Of a stretch of DNA of 64,000 nt, positions 22,554-35,419 are shown piece after piece. A model generated the notes under the pieces. It searched no databases and had not been told where the DNA came from. It saw only the letters and a list, made by a program, of their open reading frames with translations. Source of the DNA: Phycomyces blakesleeanus NRRL 1555(-). Its lineage: Eukaryota; Mucoromycota; Mucoromycetes; Mucorales; Phycomycetaceae. The translations under genes were made by a program, and so were the position numbers. How positions within the stretch are numbered: position 1 is the stretch's first letter; each line of letters begins with the position of its first letter. The stretch lies in NCBI RefSeq assembly GCF_001638985.1, contig NW_017265143.1, positions 1,500,259 to 1,564,258 of the forward strand. Direction: 5' to 3'.

Positions 22554-24097
22554 AAGATGTCAAAATTTTGTATATTTCAAAAAGTATTGAAAATAAGACT
22601 GTTGGTTATTTTATTCAATTATTATAATTTTATGTTATATACATATAAGTACATGTAACTGTATGTTATTATGTAATATATATAAAATTATAAATAAAAA
22701 TATTTTAATAAATGAGAAGTATTACATTATATATGTAATTACATATCTGCAAGTAATATAAATGCAAATATATTTTTTTTAAATAGCAATTGATTCCTCT
22801 TGATTATAACTCTTTCATATTGTTTATAATTTTCTATCACTATAGCTAAAAAAGTGGTAACATGTTACCACTTTGGTAGCATAACTGCCATTTTTTACAT
22901 AATGAAAATGGCAGATTTGACTCTATATAGTGCGATTAGAGGCACAGTTGCCATTTTTTTTTTAAAAAAGACAGAGGTTCATTTGTTTTTTTTTGTTGTT
23001 ATTGTTTTTTTTTTGCTTCACTGTATCCAATACCAGTATATCCCCTTGCTTTATCTGTGCCATATTAAATGAATCATTTTTTAAATTGAAGTAAAAAGAA
23101 TTGAAATGAATTGAATAGAATAACTTTTTGCTTCAATTTATATTTTATTTTATGGTACCAGTACTACTATAAACACGTCCATTGGAACTTGCAAAAAAGG
23201 TATGGTATTACTTGGCTACTGCAGAGGTATGCAGTAAAAACCCTTTATCCCAAATGCATTTGATATGTTTTGAGTACTTCGATATATACTAGATGACCTT
23301 CTTTAATTCTTATCAATTTCTATAAATATATTAATGTTAGAGGGAAAATAATAAATAGATATAATAATGTAGTGCTTACCTTTATGTAATATGCTTGATA
23401 GCTTCAAATAATAATCTTTTGCTATAAATATATATATATATTAGAAAACAATATTAATATGTAAGCTTCTTATGTTATTAAAGAGTGTTAGAGTGTATAC
23501 AAGACAAGTGAAAAAAGCAGTGAGTATCACTCAAAATTATTACTAAAGAAAACCCAAAAAAAAAATTTGATGCATATAATATAAAGTCAAGTTGAATCTA
23601 GTGGAGAACTGAATGAGTATTGTTTTATAAACACGAGATGTATATTCTATCAAAGTACTTACATAGAATATAACAATTATCAAGTATAACATAGCAGCAC
23701 AAGAGTATTATTGGTTTTTTTTATTCTTTAAAAAAAGAATCTATTTTGCTTCATTTAAAAATTAATTGTATTATTGCTGCAGATGTTATACATTAGTTTT
23801 CAATGCTGATGACTATATAGATACCAATCATATAAAAAAGAGCAACGTATCTTTATTTAAAGAGAAAGGAAGTAAAAAAAACAAGAGAATGGAATAGAGA
23901 AGAAGAAGAAAAAATATAAAAACTGAACTAAAAATACGTTAAAAAATGTTTTGAACCAATCAAAACCTCCTATCATCTTCGGCTTCTCTTTTGTGCTGGC
24001 TCAACACTCATTTCTGTAGAGGAGACCTTTATAAAAAAGTAAAAGATTTATATTAGTTTCGTATTGACAGCATCAAACCAGCAGAAACCATGGCAAC
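22554..24097. other. AT-rich stretch with a perfect palindrome and hairpin
   Basis: No gene recognised. Positions 22851-22874 are a perfect 24-bp palindrome (AAAGTGGTAACA and its inverse). It is followed by a hairpin at 22887-22912 (GCCATTTT / AAAATGGC, loop 10) and another TGCCATTTTTT at about 22950. This could be the end of a small non-autonomous element. Confidence 0.5.
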
Positions 24098-25060
24098 TCA
24101 CAGCATATCTACCATAATAGGTGACTCACCACCATCCGTTTCAAACATATTATTAGAAGACGATAAAGAATTATTTGCATCTTGCTGTGTCTACAGATTT
24201 TTTTTTAAATGTTAATTTAAATATATGAATAAAATCTTTTGATTAATAAACTTACATTGTTCTTCTCTACCATTCTTCTTTTTTGCTTCTGGTTGTCACT
24301 TTTGAAGCTTCCCCGAAGAAGGCTTTTTTCACACCATATGATCTTGCATTTGTAAATAGCAAGGTTGTTATTCTTTGCCAGTATCTCCAATTGCATCATG
24401 TAGTGCTCCCAGTGCTTTGACAAGATATCTTTCCATTCTTTAAGGAAAGCAGAAAAGTCCTTGTCAATCAGATCATGCTTGATACTATGACTCAAAGTCT
24501 TAAGCTGTAGTTGCTTCATTGTCAAATCACTGTCCGAAAGAAGTACTAGTTGAGGCAAAGATTGTTCTCCCGGAATTTCTTTGCAGCATGCTTTTCAGTC
24601 CTGTTCGTGAAGCAACTGCAACAACAAATTGTTTTTTTGGGCTTTGTTTTTCCCTTTGAAATTGCCACCTGTGCCAATTGCTCGCTTGCCAAGCTGGTCA
24701 GGATACTCAGTGAATTGAGACCTTTTCATAGACTCAGCAACACGTTCAAGAGCTACCAAAGAGGAAATGGTATGCCATAATATTTATAAGGCAAGCAAAT
24801 GTACTAGAATATAGTAAATATGTCTTACCATTTTGCTCAATGATGCTTTGTTGCATTATACTAAGGTATTCTGCGCTTACAGTTGAGGCAAATTATTTGC
24901 TAAACTGATGTCAAAGCTTGTGTATCATTTGCTTTATTTCAGCAATATCAATTTCAATTGTTATGACAGAGTTTATGATTGTAGTGCTTATATCAGATGT
25001 TTTTGAATTATTATTTTTTAAAAAAGATGAAGTGAATACATGTTGTACTTCCCATAATAT
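24098..25060 (-). pseudogene. Unknown spliced gene, possibly an accessory gene of CACTA E
   Basis: Minus-strand exons by splice signals. An N-terminal helical exon reads TIEIDIAEIKQMIHK to QQSIIEQN, ending at donor GTAAGA near 24829. A main exon of about 24772-24257 reads LVALERVAESMKRSQF, then FLKEWKDILSKHWEHYMMQL, and ends MVEKNN at GTAAGT. A last exon ends ESPIMVDML with TGA at 24100-24098. There are two stops in the first exon and a TGA in the main exon between HEQD and KACCKE. It runs divergently from the family E transposase that starts at 25517. No family recognised; the coiled-coil look recalls the accessory genes of A-D but the WRSDE motif is absent. Confidence 0.45.
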
Positions 25061-25516
25061 ATATATTTCATAATGTTTACTTGGTTAACTTTCTGAAAAA
25101 AAGATAAATCAACTTAATCATAAACATATGGCTGCCATGACATTTTCTTTAATTTTGGGTGCCAGAATATTTTACCAATTAAAATAATGACATCAGTATA
25201 GATGGACTATGTAATAGTAACACAATGTTTAAATACCATAAAGTTAACTAATTGTTAACTATTGATCTTTTAAAGTAAATATTATGATAGGTATACTTAT
25301 ATCATACTTGTCATCATTTTTGATCAAGATGTGTTTTAACTAATATTGTTTTTATTGTCTTTATTGTTGTATTATCAATAGAAGAATTTGTTTTAAAAAA
25401 AACATTTTGTTGCAAAAGAAAGAGTATATAAACCTCTCTTTTACATTCAAAGAATATCACCAAAATGCTTGTTATACTTTAATATCATATATTAAATACT
25501 TACCAAAATAATCAAT

Positions 25517-26360
25517 ATGTCTTTGTCTCACACCAATCAGCAGAGAGATAGATTATCTACACAAAGATATCAATGTGCTTAGTGTGCCCTGTCATTTTAT
25601 AGTTACCAGCAGCTTCAAAATCATAAGAGAGTCCACAGAGGCAATTGTACAACAGTAGCTGTCATGGATCAGTTTATGCTGCATAATGTTGAAATACAAC
25701 ATGATGGAAACAGTACCATTAATTAAAATGAATTTGGTAGTGATTCAGATAATAATAATCAATGTAATAATATTGTTAATTTATCTGAATACTTATCTGA
25801 TAATGCATTGTAGATTATGCTGTGAACACAATGAAGATCAACGAGGCCATTTCATACAAGTACGGCTGTAGTTTTGAGGACAGTGAGGGTGAAGCTCGCA
25901 TTTACAATAGCAGCAGAATCAATAGCAATATCTTTACAAAAGCCAAGTTGATGAGTATTCATCTCTCTCAAATAATTCTTCAGCACAGAATTTCTATAGC
26001 AGCTTACAGAGACATTGTCTAATTTGTTAATACAATCATTCGAGATCATGATGAAATTATGTTGGGTAAAATAGAATATTTATGTTATCTTATACTTTAA
26101 TTTCCAAATTTCTAACACGTAGTGATTTCGTTCCTTTTTTTTAGAACCTGGGACTAAGATCAGCCACCAAAACTGTTGATTCTTTGCTTAAGTCCAAGTC
26201 AAGTGTCAAGGGTCATGAGTATGATGTCTGTCTTAGTGGTTGCCTATTATATGTGATTAATGACAATTAAGAATCTTGTGTTGACTGTAGCCAACTGCAA
26301 TACAAAAATGATCCTGAGCAAAGTCAAACGTCATCTGCTAGTATGAAGCTCATGTTAGTC
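25517..26360 (+). pseudogene. CACTA family E transposase, 5' part, with N-terminal C2H2 zinc finger
   Basis: ATG at 25517. Residues about 20-40 form a classic C2H2 finger, C-x2-C-x12-H-x3-H (CA.CALSFYSYQQLQNHKRVH), interrupted by TAG at 25580. The later exon reads MKINEAISYKYGC, then HRISIAAYRDIV. After an intron it continues LGLRSATKTVDSLLKSKSSV and YDVCLSGCLLYVINDN, the N-terminal block of fungal tnp2-like proteins with a Cys-rich knuckle. Several stops and an unclear exon join near 25813. The frame runs into SMKLMLV at 26360 and resumes at 33384 after element D. The three parts of this gene lie at 25517-26360, 33384-34019 and 53535-51830. Confidence 0.8.
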
Positions 26361-28163
26361 TACTGCAAAAAAACATCCTATAATAATATGTAAAATATCT
26401 GTAATAGTGGACTTAAATATAATATAATAAGTCTATATTAATTTCATACAAGATTGTAAAAACAGACTTCTGGATTTGTGAATGATAATATTTTACATAC
26501 TATTAGATAATGAATTACATTTGACATTTACATGCATATAGAATTGAAATGCCATAATTCATTAGTATTTTGGTTATATATTGATCTATAGTTATGAATC
26601 CTACTTAAATATATCTTTATATGGATCTGTTTTTTTTTAAATAACCAACTTTTAAAACGAAATAAACTTGGGTTCACATTTATTAATAGTAAAAAGCTTT
26701 GTTAAATAGGATTTAAATAGGATTCAAATAGGATCTTTAGAAGATTAAAGTTCTCAATTGCTTTTAAAAAGCTTGCTGACATAATTAGAAGATGACGCTT
26801 CAGGAATGGAATATCATAGAAAAAATGGGTTTTATTGATTTTTGAATGGTTGGAAAAACAATTTAACTATTTAATGTTTGCTACTAATACTTCTTTACAT
26901 ACACATATTTGGATAGTAGCATTTGTATACATGTCACAATTTCATTTATTAGATAAAATGAGAGATATTGATAACACAGTTTATAGTATACTTTTTCATC
27001 TTATTAGTTTCATATATCCAATAACTTTTTCTCTGGTTTATACTCCTTTGACCAAAAATAATTTTGTTGCGGCTTTTTTAGACTTTCTTAGACTTCTTTT
27101 GTGAGAGCTATATTTTGAACATTTAAAATAAAAAAGAAATTATCATTAATATACATTGCTTCATAGATATATATGTGAATACTTATATATAAAGACATTT
27201 TAGAGTATCCACGGGTAGAATTTTCAGAAAATAATAACACTAATTTGATTTTTAGATACTGAATAAATCATTAAAAAATACAAAATAAATACGCAGTTGT
27301 TAATATATAAAATTATAAGGGTGTACTTTACTTACATATTATAGGCGCGTGTTTACAAGATAGATTGTCAAGTGTATTGCTTGAACTAAAATTGTATTTT
27401 ATTCAAAATATAAAATATATATATATATATATATTCCAACTTTGCAAAGTAGTCAATATTATCTTTGACTGAACCATGGATATCTTAATATATCTTTTAT
27501 AATGTACAGTGAGGCATGGTTATCTATTCAAATATGCTCTGAGATATTTTGATAATAATGAGTCAATAGGTTATATGTAGAATTTTTAAAGAATATTACC
27601 ATAGTGTTTTGAATACTTGCTAATAGTACTTGCTTTCTTGAAAAACCTATAGCATAAGCAGTATGAGAAGAGTATAGAATGCACGTTGGGTAATAAAAGT
27701 GTGGGTGTGAGCAGTAAACTTACCAAATTATTAAGGCAGCCAAAAAAAAGGATGTGGAAGAGAAGAAAGTGAAAGAAAAGAAAAAGGGGCGCAGTTATTC
27801 TATTAAATACAAATTTTGAAATATATGAAAAAGAAAAACAAACAAAAATTAGGACAAGTGTTTTCTAATAAAAATCAAATATAAAATCACACTTCTTTAT
27901 ACTCTTTAGTATCTAATAATGATAAATAAAATAAATATTGTATATTTTTATATCAGACAATTATTGGTATTAACTCATATGCACTTATTATAAAAATAAT
28001 GTTATTATAATGATAGTAAGTATGTTTATTTTTACCAAGCCCATAGTGAACATCAAAGTTAACTGTGTACCCCAACAAAATGTAAAACATCGAGTTTAAG
28101 TAAAAATTGTGTATAAAAAATGAATAAATTGTATTTCTAAAATAATAGACTTTATTGCTTAAT

Positions 28164-29403
28164 ATGCCAAGATCAAAGACCAACCGCTCAAACAAATCCA
28201 ACAACTCCACCAGCACCAATGGCTATGAATCTGCTGAGCAAATGTAATTATATAGATTTCATTATTATCATTATATTAACACTTATTACTCTTTTTTTAA
28301 ATATCATATTAGTTCACCAAGTAATGTAGGGGAACTTTTGGATCTTATGGAGCAAAGAACCAGAGTTCCAAGCAGTGCTCCAATGGCTCCATCACCCAAA
28401 AGAGCACGCACAAACAATGAGAATGATCCATCTGAGAGCACTCATACAATTGAAGATGTGTATCAGAAAATTGACCAGGTGAGCACCTTCCTTTTGAGTA
28501 GTGCTCAAAATGTAGCTTCAAACACAGTTGCTACTATTGCAAGTGAGGTTGTAGAAAATGTCCTTGCTCCTGGACGTATTCCTACTGTAGATGTAAGTAT
28601 TTAATGTATTTTTTTAAAGAAATATCTAATATATAAACCATAGCAATTGATGTAGAACTACATGTTTAATGAGAGCTTGTACAGTCAGTACAATGGATCA
28701 GAAACATGTTGCTCTGATGAAAACAGGCAAATAATTCAGTCTGTAAAAACCTACCTTAGCAACTAAAGCGAAGCAAAGAATCTACTACCTTCCACTTTGC
28801 ACAAAAAAGTTGTGGCCCATATTGCCAACAAGAAGTCAAAGGAGAATAAGTCCAAAGAACAGAAGACCATTGACAACAAATCTTTGCGGTACCATCAAAG
28901 GTGCATAGAGATAATACATCATCTCTTATAAATGTAACCATATTAATAAAAAAACTGAATAAATATAGAGACTAGCAAAAGACAGCTCTTTGCTTTTGCC
29001 TCAAAAAAAGAGTATTTTGTGAAGACGTTTGGAGAAGGTGGCAACATTCTTCTTCAGGCTGATTATACGTCAGGTCTGGACTCTGACAATGATAATGATT
29101 CTGGTTCATCAGGTTGTTTTTGGCGATTTTGGCCAACATGGAGAAGCGATGAGATACTATATAAAGAGATAAAATAGAAGAATTGTTCAGTAATATATAT
29201 ATTCTTGATTTTATAGGCTGACAAATTTGTTGATAAACTTGATACACATTATGAGTCTCTTCCAAAAAAAAAGAATGCCAACGCTTTTTCCCACGAGCTC
29301 AAAGGAAAAAGAGCAAAGGTGCTTGAAAAGAAAAAATGGATATACTGCCATCCTAGTCAAAAATTGAATAAACTTTCTTTTTTTAAAAAAAAAATCGATT
29401 CAT
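28164..29403 (+). pseudogene. CACTA D accessory gene ('WRSDE protein')
   Basis: Exon 1 (28164 to about 28241) reads MPRSKTNRSNKSNN. Exon 2 (about 28314-28591) includes LDLMEQRTRVPSS, a KRAR basic motif, and the heptad stretch IEDVYQKIDQVSTFLLSSAQ, ending at GTAAGT. A third exon has a TAA after TYLSN. The next ends CFWRFWPTWRSDE at about 29150, where the donor is ATACTA rather than GTATAT. The last exon reads ADKFVDKLDTHYESL and is basic. The gene order and the WRSDE-intron position match families A-C. Broken by a stop and by the lost donor. Confidence 0.7.
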
Positions 29404-29514
29404 AAAAATCTTTATAAAATCAAAGGTTGTGTTTATTTAGTTATATTATGCTTCTATTTTCTGAAGAAAAGAGATTACTAAACGGTTAAAGTCACTGATT
29501 ATATTAAGTCTATA

Positions 29515-32500
29515 CCTAGCAACTGCTATTGGTGAGTATAGACGATGTACTAGAAGAATGTAATCATGTTTCAGAGTGGTTAAAGGCTCATTCCATAACG
29601 CAATATTTTCTATCATCAATGATTAGTGACTTCCTGAAGCATAGCTCATATACCACTCTACAAAAGCAAATGTATGAACAATATCTTTGTCAGTGATGTT
29701 CAAGGTATGTTGAAAGAGATAGAGAATGCAGTCAGGGAATGCTGAAATATCTTTGCCTTTGTGTTCAAGAAAAAAGGCTTAGAAATAAGAATCAAAAGAA
29801 TATTCTTGTCCAAGAAATGATATATGTTTGATTTTTTCAATTTGGTTGTTTACAAAGATTTGGCCTGAATGGTGGTCTGAGTAATAGGCAAAAAGATTGT
29901 GACTGTTATACACGTGGCGGTAAAATTCCAGTAAACAATTATAATGTTCCTTGCATATTGTAATCATCTTCTCAAGCTTTATTGGAAATGTTGCTGGTGG
30001 TAAAGGCTTCTATTCTGAGGATAACTTGCGAGGGTTTGAAGAAAACTCAACAAACTGAGGTAAATTGAAAGCGCTGCTATCAGATTGCAAAGGCAAATGA
30101 GATTGACTGTTGGAAATGCTGTGTAGGAAAGTAATAATAAATTCGTTAAGACTGGTTGAAAAGGTTCTGATATAGCTGCCAATGTATGCTTTTTCAAGAA
30201 ATCGCTTCATCATTGTTGACTCAAATCCACCCTTCTAATTTGTCTTGAAGTTTTTTAGCAAACCATTATATTGCTCAAAACTAAACAGCCAGAATGCATA
30301 AACAGGATCAAAATCATTGATACACTTGCTAAGATGAAGATGCAAGTACATGTTTGGAGTAATCGCTGGTTTTTTATAAAAAGTCTGACATTTGGTACAA
30401 AGTTCTTGAAGATACTTGTGAGCTTCTGCAGTTTCTTTGACAGTTATGGACGGCTTAGTTAGCAGACGACATGCTTTTATAAAAAGCATCCAATTGGCAA
30501 GGTGGACGGCAGGAATTACGCACTTCAAAACAAATGGAGAATATATTATGCACCACGACTTCCACTCGTCAGCCTTCATAAATGAGAACCCATCACCAAT
30601 TTTCTTTGTAATACGAGCATACCCAGAAGGTACAACAGCTTCATCAGCAAGTTCTTGCATAGTCAAAAAATCCTTGTCACTGATCAGCTTGGAATCACGT
30701 CAAATGTTGATCATCCGTTTTGCAGTTCCAAGATGGAGATTGTGCATTGTATCAATAATGGTACACCAAACTGGAGCAAAGTACGTCAATAAGTGAAGCT
30801 GAGACCACCGGGTACCATTCTCTCTCTCCAAAATTGTTCTTGCATTGTTGTTTCGTGCTGTTTTCCATCTGAAATCATCTCTGAAATTTGTTGCCTTTGT
30901 ACGCTTTATCCACATCTTGTAATCGAATCCAGAATAATTGAGCTTGGTGGTTTTTTTTGAAAGTTTTAAATTGGTGTTGACATTGGTGACAGGCGCACGT
31001 GCTCATACGACCAGTAAATCCAGACGTTTTTCTGGCAGCAGGAATATCGCAAGCAACACACATCAAGACAGCATGAACAGTTATCTGGATATTTCTATAG
31101 TCTGTCATTGATACACTGGAATACAGGTCTATCAATTCGGCAACAAGGGGCTCCAAGTAGTGGTTCATGCTATCTGTGCTTGCTTCTTTTGGTCCTGGCA
31201 TCATGCCAACAAGAATGATGTTTTCTGGTTTAAGACGTTCACTTCACGAGAGATTATTGACAGACAAGTAAATCACACCACTCGAGTGGGTTTGGCCATC
31301 AAAAGGTTGAAACCAATCGATATTTAATGTCAGCATCAGAGATCGGAAATCATCAACAAACATTGCACCATTGCTGTCTTGTAGATCATTCCACATCGCA
31401 CCGTCATAAATATCAAGTTTTGTATTTTCTATTGTTGGGCGGTTTCTCCAAAGATTAATTCTTTGCTCAAAATCTGGTTTGGAAAAATGTTGCTGTAATG
31501 TGTGCTTAAGTGAGTTGTATGGATACACTATTACTAGGGAAGAACAGCTGGCAGTTGAGAATTGGTATAATGGATTGTTACAGATATTTGATTCAGGAAA
31601 AAGTTTAAAATTGCAATTCTTTATGATTGTGCCTGGAGGATATATCAAATGGCATTTTGAACATGTCACGTACACTGTCATTCCTTTTGTTGCTTTGTCA
31701 AAACTGGTAATATGTCTTAGGCTGTTGGTTGTCAAAGGGAGAGAACCAGCCAGATTGCAAATAGAGAGAAGATTGTTGCAGAACTCAATATGAATATATC
31801 CACCATTATCCACCAAAAAGATCAGGTGAAATATGACAATGAAAATAGCCACGAAAAGAATATAGATAGGCATGCTATTTACTGAAAACTCACAAACTAT
31901 AAAGACAAATGATAAGTTAGATTCACAATCCAGCTTTGCAACAAAAAAAAATATTGATATCATAATATTTCATACCTCTAGAAGTTACAGAACTCTCAGT
32001 GTCAACATCCAAAGTCTCGCCTTGTTTGAAATCGAAACTTGCATTTCCTTCTTCAATTTTATCGCTATCAATTATAAGTGATTCAAGGTTGATGTCTTCA
32101 GAAAAAAATATTGACTCTTCTTGATGTGCAGATATGAAAGCTGGTAGTGAATATTTATTATTAATGAGTTAGAATAATACATTAGCATCATATTTAAGAA
32201 TAAAGAGTAATAGATTTTAATAATCTTTATTTAAAAATTATATTATTTTATTACATTCTTCATTATCACTATAATCAGAATTTATATTGTCTTCATAATC
32301 ATTATCAAAGATAAAGTCTTCTTCCATATCAATATCTTTATTTTGCATGTCTATATAATATATTTATTAATATCAAATCTATATACATAATCTTAGTTTT
32401 ATTGTTTTTTTTATTTACCTGTTGTGTTGGCTGCAGAAACTAGCAGACCATGTTCTTCATTAAGTCGTTTTGTATTTTGTTTTCTTTGGCGCTTTCCAGA

Positions 32501-32570
32501 AGGGCTGAATGCTATGCATTCAGGACATTGACAGAAAACGTAATTGTTTTTAATTCGATTGTTAGATATG
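29515..32570 (-). pseudogene. CACTA D tnp2-type transposase, heavily broken
   Basis: The N-terminal motif CQCPECIAF..GK near 32540 matches the cysteine motif of families A and B, with ATA where an ATG is expected. Acidic short exons lie around 31980-32140 and 32270-32350. Core blocks follow: LNIDWFQPFDGQTHSSG (31300s), MPGPKEAS, VACDIPAARKTSGF, IIDTMHNLHLGTAKR, MKADEWKSW, HLHLSKCINDF, FWLFSFEQYNGLLKNF. The C-terminal piece HTFAFVEWY and LVHRLYSPIAVA ends near 29515. Multiple frameshifts and stops, for example near 31240, 30900, 30690 and 30230. More decayed than families A and B. Confidence 0.85.
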
Positions 32571-33383
32571 GTGAATATTTGAAATAATAAAAAGATATAG
32601 ATTTTGAAATGTTTTTACCGAGATCTTTATATAGTGAAAAATAACTTATAAATAAATACAATACTGCTCCACGTCATGCTTATACTCTGCCAAGTATTTC
32701 TTCAAGATACCTACTGCACACTTTGTTATAACTGCCTTCACACTTTGCTAAGTCATTATCCAAGACATTTAATGTGCACTTCATTAAAGTCACACTCTTT
32801 TTGATTTCTCTTTTTTTAAAAAAAAACTATATTTGGAAGGATAAGAATTGTTCATTAAGATAAAAATTCTGAAAAAGGAATATTCACATCTCACAACATG
32901 TGAGTTAAAAAAATTGCTCTTTTTGCTCCTTTCCATTGAGGGAAAGAATCATGCGAAAATATTACCACAGCAAATATGGAATTACATAACCTCTTGGCAC
33001 ATACTCAAAATAATATCACTCCAAATTTTTTATCCAAAGAATTGCTCTTCCATTTACATTTATTATATAAAAATAAAAAGAAAAAATGTAGTTTATTTTA
33101 TTTTATCTAAAAAAGATGTATTATATAAAAAATATTTTACTTTTCTTTAAGTATATAATTCTTTTAATATAAATATTTTTTGAGTATAATTTACAATGAT
33201 ATTAAAGACACATAAAATGCAGAGGGGAAAGTGATGCTGGTATAATTTTACAGCTAAAAAAAACAGATTAAAAATTACAATCAAAAATAAAAATATAATT
33301 TTTAATTTTATTCTTTTTTGAAAATTTAACAACACTAATAAAACTATATTGAATTGTGAAATTGGCAGTCTTTTGCAATAGTC

Positions 33384-34019
33384 AGTGATATGTTTTCTTA
33401 AATGCTGACTGATTCAGCTACAAGAGAACTCCTCCGTCACAGAATAAAACTGGGAATCTGTAGCTGGTCAGCTTATCAATATTTTTGATGGTGACAATTA
33501 CAAGCAGTTGGTGCAGCAAGACCTGTTCTCAAATCTCAACAATATTGTCATTCTGCTATATAGCAATGGTTTTGTTAACCGAAAAATGGGCAAGAGTTTA
33601 TATATCATTGTTCATGCTGTTGTATTCAACCTTGACCCATTGATAAGATAATAAAACAACTTATATATTAATTTCAAAAAAAAGTTACAAATAAAAAGCT
33701 TAGATACACAAATGAATAACTCTTGCAGCTGGCAATCTTGGCTGGCCCCAAGAAGTCTACCCACTTGGACTTTTTCTTGATGCCAATCATCAGTGAAATA
33801 AAAGATCTTGAGATGCATGGCTTGGTGATCAAGAGCAATGGGGTTGAGGTTTCCCATGCCAAGATCCACTTGTTGCTTGCTTCTGGTGACATTCCAGCTG
33901 TGGCTGACATGGTGCACATTGGCTCACATGCCAGTTTGTTTGGTTGTCAAATTGGCAAAACAAAGGGGAAAGCCCCAGACATCAGATGGCACGGAATGTA
34001 CTTTTAAGATAGTTCTGCT
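33384..34019 (+). pseudogene. CACTA family E transposase, middle part
   Basis: Resumes in frame after element D: SDMF, stop, MLTDSATRELLRHR. It then reads IFDGDNYKQLVQQDLFSNLN, an intron, and LAILAGPKKSTHLDFFLMPI, KIHLLLASGDIPAVADM and SLFGCQIGKTKGKAP, the tnp2 core with the SGDIPA block equivalent to CDIPA in the other families. It ends HGMYF, stop, DSSA at the gct before CACTA A copy 2. The missing continuation is found inverted at 53535. Confidence 0.88.
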
Positions 34020-34742
34020 CACTGGACAAATTAAAAAAATAAGGTAGTTTAAATATGGGGTATAGTGTAGTGTAATTTCCATATTTAAATTAGTTGATTT
34101 TTTTTGCACTTGTGCTGAAGGTGACCTTCACAGATAGTGGAATGACTAGAGTCAACTAGCAGAATTGTGGGTGGGGGTGCTGCAGGTAAGGTTTGTTAGC
34201 ACTTTAGATATACTTATCTGACTTGATATATAAAAAGAAAGTTTTTTAAAACTGCATATCTATTTTGATATTCTTTATATGGAACCATAAAGGTCAGGCA
34301 CCGACATATTATGAAGATTAAAAGTAGCGTAAAGGTGACCTTTAAGCTAGTTTATTGTTAAGAAGTTTGGTCATCAGCAGCAAAAAAAGGCGTCTTTAAA
34401 ATTATGGACCAGTAATATGTTCTTTATTTATTTGGTTTCCCATTCTTATTAGGCTGGTAATGGTTTACGCTTTTATTTTTATTGGAAAGAATAGAATGTT
34501 TCTAGGTTTCAGATCTAATAATACTATTCTATATCTCTAGCTACTTCTTGCTCGGTTGGTTTGTTATATTTTAGATGAAAAATTTTCTACAAAAAAGAAA
34601 TACCTAAAAAAAAATGAGCTGCTCAATACGTTTTTTTTGGGGTACGAGCAGTACTCTTTGAGAATAGATAAATCGTTAGTGATGGGTGTGCGTGTGTGTT
34701 GGATATTTCAATTCTTATAAACCATTAATACTTACATTGGAA

Positions 34743-35297
34743 TTATCCAGTACAAAGACCAAACAATAAAATATTACAAGTAAAGCTACGGAATTTTGAT
34801 TCCTTTGACTATGAAAATGATTGGAAAAAATTAATTTTTGTGAATTGGGCGATATAATTATTAACTTACATACCCAAATCAAACGGATTTATTTGTAGAT
34901 ATAGATAATACTTATCAAAAGTCGATATAGTATCTGGTAGTTTTTTTATTAATAAACAGTATAAGTAATATAATGATACATATAAGGATAGTAAAAGAAC
35001 AAAAAAAGTCTTACCATGTCAATGACAGCAGCATGAGATAGAAGCTTTTGATCCATAGCATGTTTTGGAGAGGATTGTTCATCTATAGTAAAAATTGGAT
35101 TCAGTTTGATTAATATTAAAGAGAAATATAATAAATAAATAGATAAAAATATTACCGTGTTGGTGGTCGTGTTTAGCTGTAGAAAATATTTTGGGTGATA
35201 TGTCCTATAAAAAAGAAAGGAAAAAATCAGGATACTTTTATGAGATGATGGTATGAAGTATATTTACTAACCTTAACTAATCCGGATGGCCATTGTG
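34743..35297 (-). pseudogene. Candidate third gene of CACTA A, copy 2
   Basis: Minus-strand exons: an unclear first exon ending near 35277, then 35204-35156 (49 bases), 35082-35015 (68 bases), 34808-34743. Phases 0, 1 and 0 agree. Peptide: WPSGLVK-like, DISPKIFSTAKHDHQH, DEQSSPKHAMDQKLLSHAA, VIDM, SKESKFRSFTCNILLFG, stop. Conserved in copies 1 and 3. No family recognised. Confidence 0.4.
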
Positions 35298-35419
35298 AAG
35301 AGGATGCATCAGAAGGAAACTATACGCGAGTGACTATGGTAGCAGAAACACTTGTTATTACTCAGCTATATTTGAAGAAATTACTAATAAAGAAAAATAA
35401 AGAAAAAAAGCACCTTACC

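Larger units (their letters stand above)
26361..33380 (+). mobile_element. CACTA family D, complete element (7020 bp) inserted in the E transposase gene
   Basis: Ends: TACTGCAAAAAAAC at 26361 and, inverted from 33380, TATTGCAAAAGAC. Both are near CACTGCAAAA. The target duplication gtc (26358-26360 and 33381-33383) is perfect. Removing the element and one gtc restores an open join in the E gene (..KLMLVSDMF..). The accessory gene is plus from 28164 and the transposase minus from about 32570. The leader 26361-28163 has no recognised gene. A purine-rich tract at 27738-27796 lies about 370 bp before the accessory ATG, and a (TA)n run sits near 27417-27432. Confidence 0.93.

Noticed and set aside
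26835..27104. 89-residue hydrophobic frame
   Set aside because: Lies in the AT-rich leader of element D with no conserved motif or splice support.
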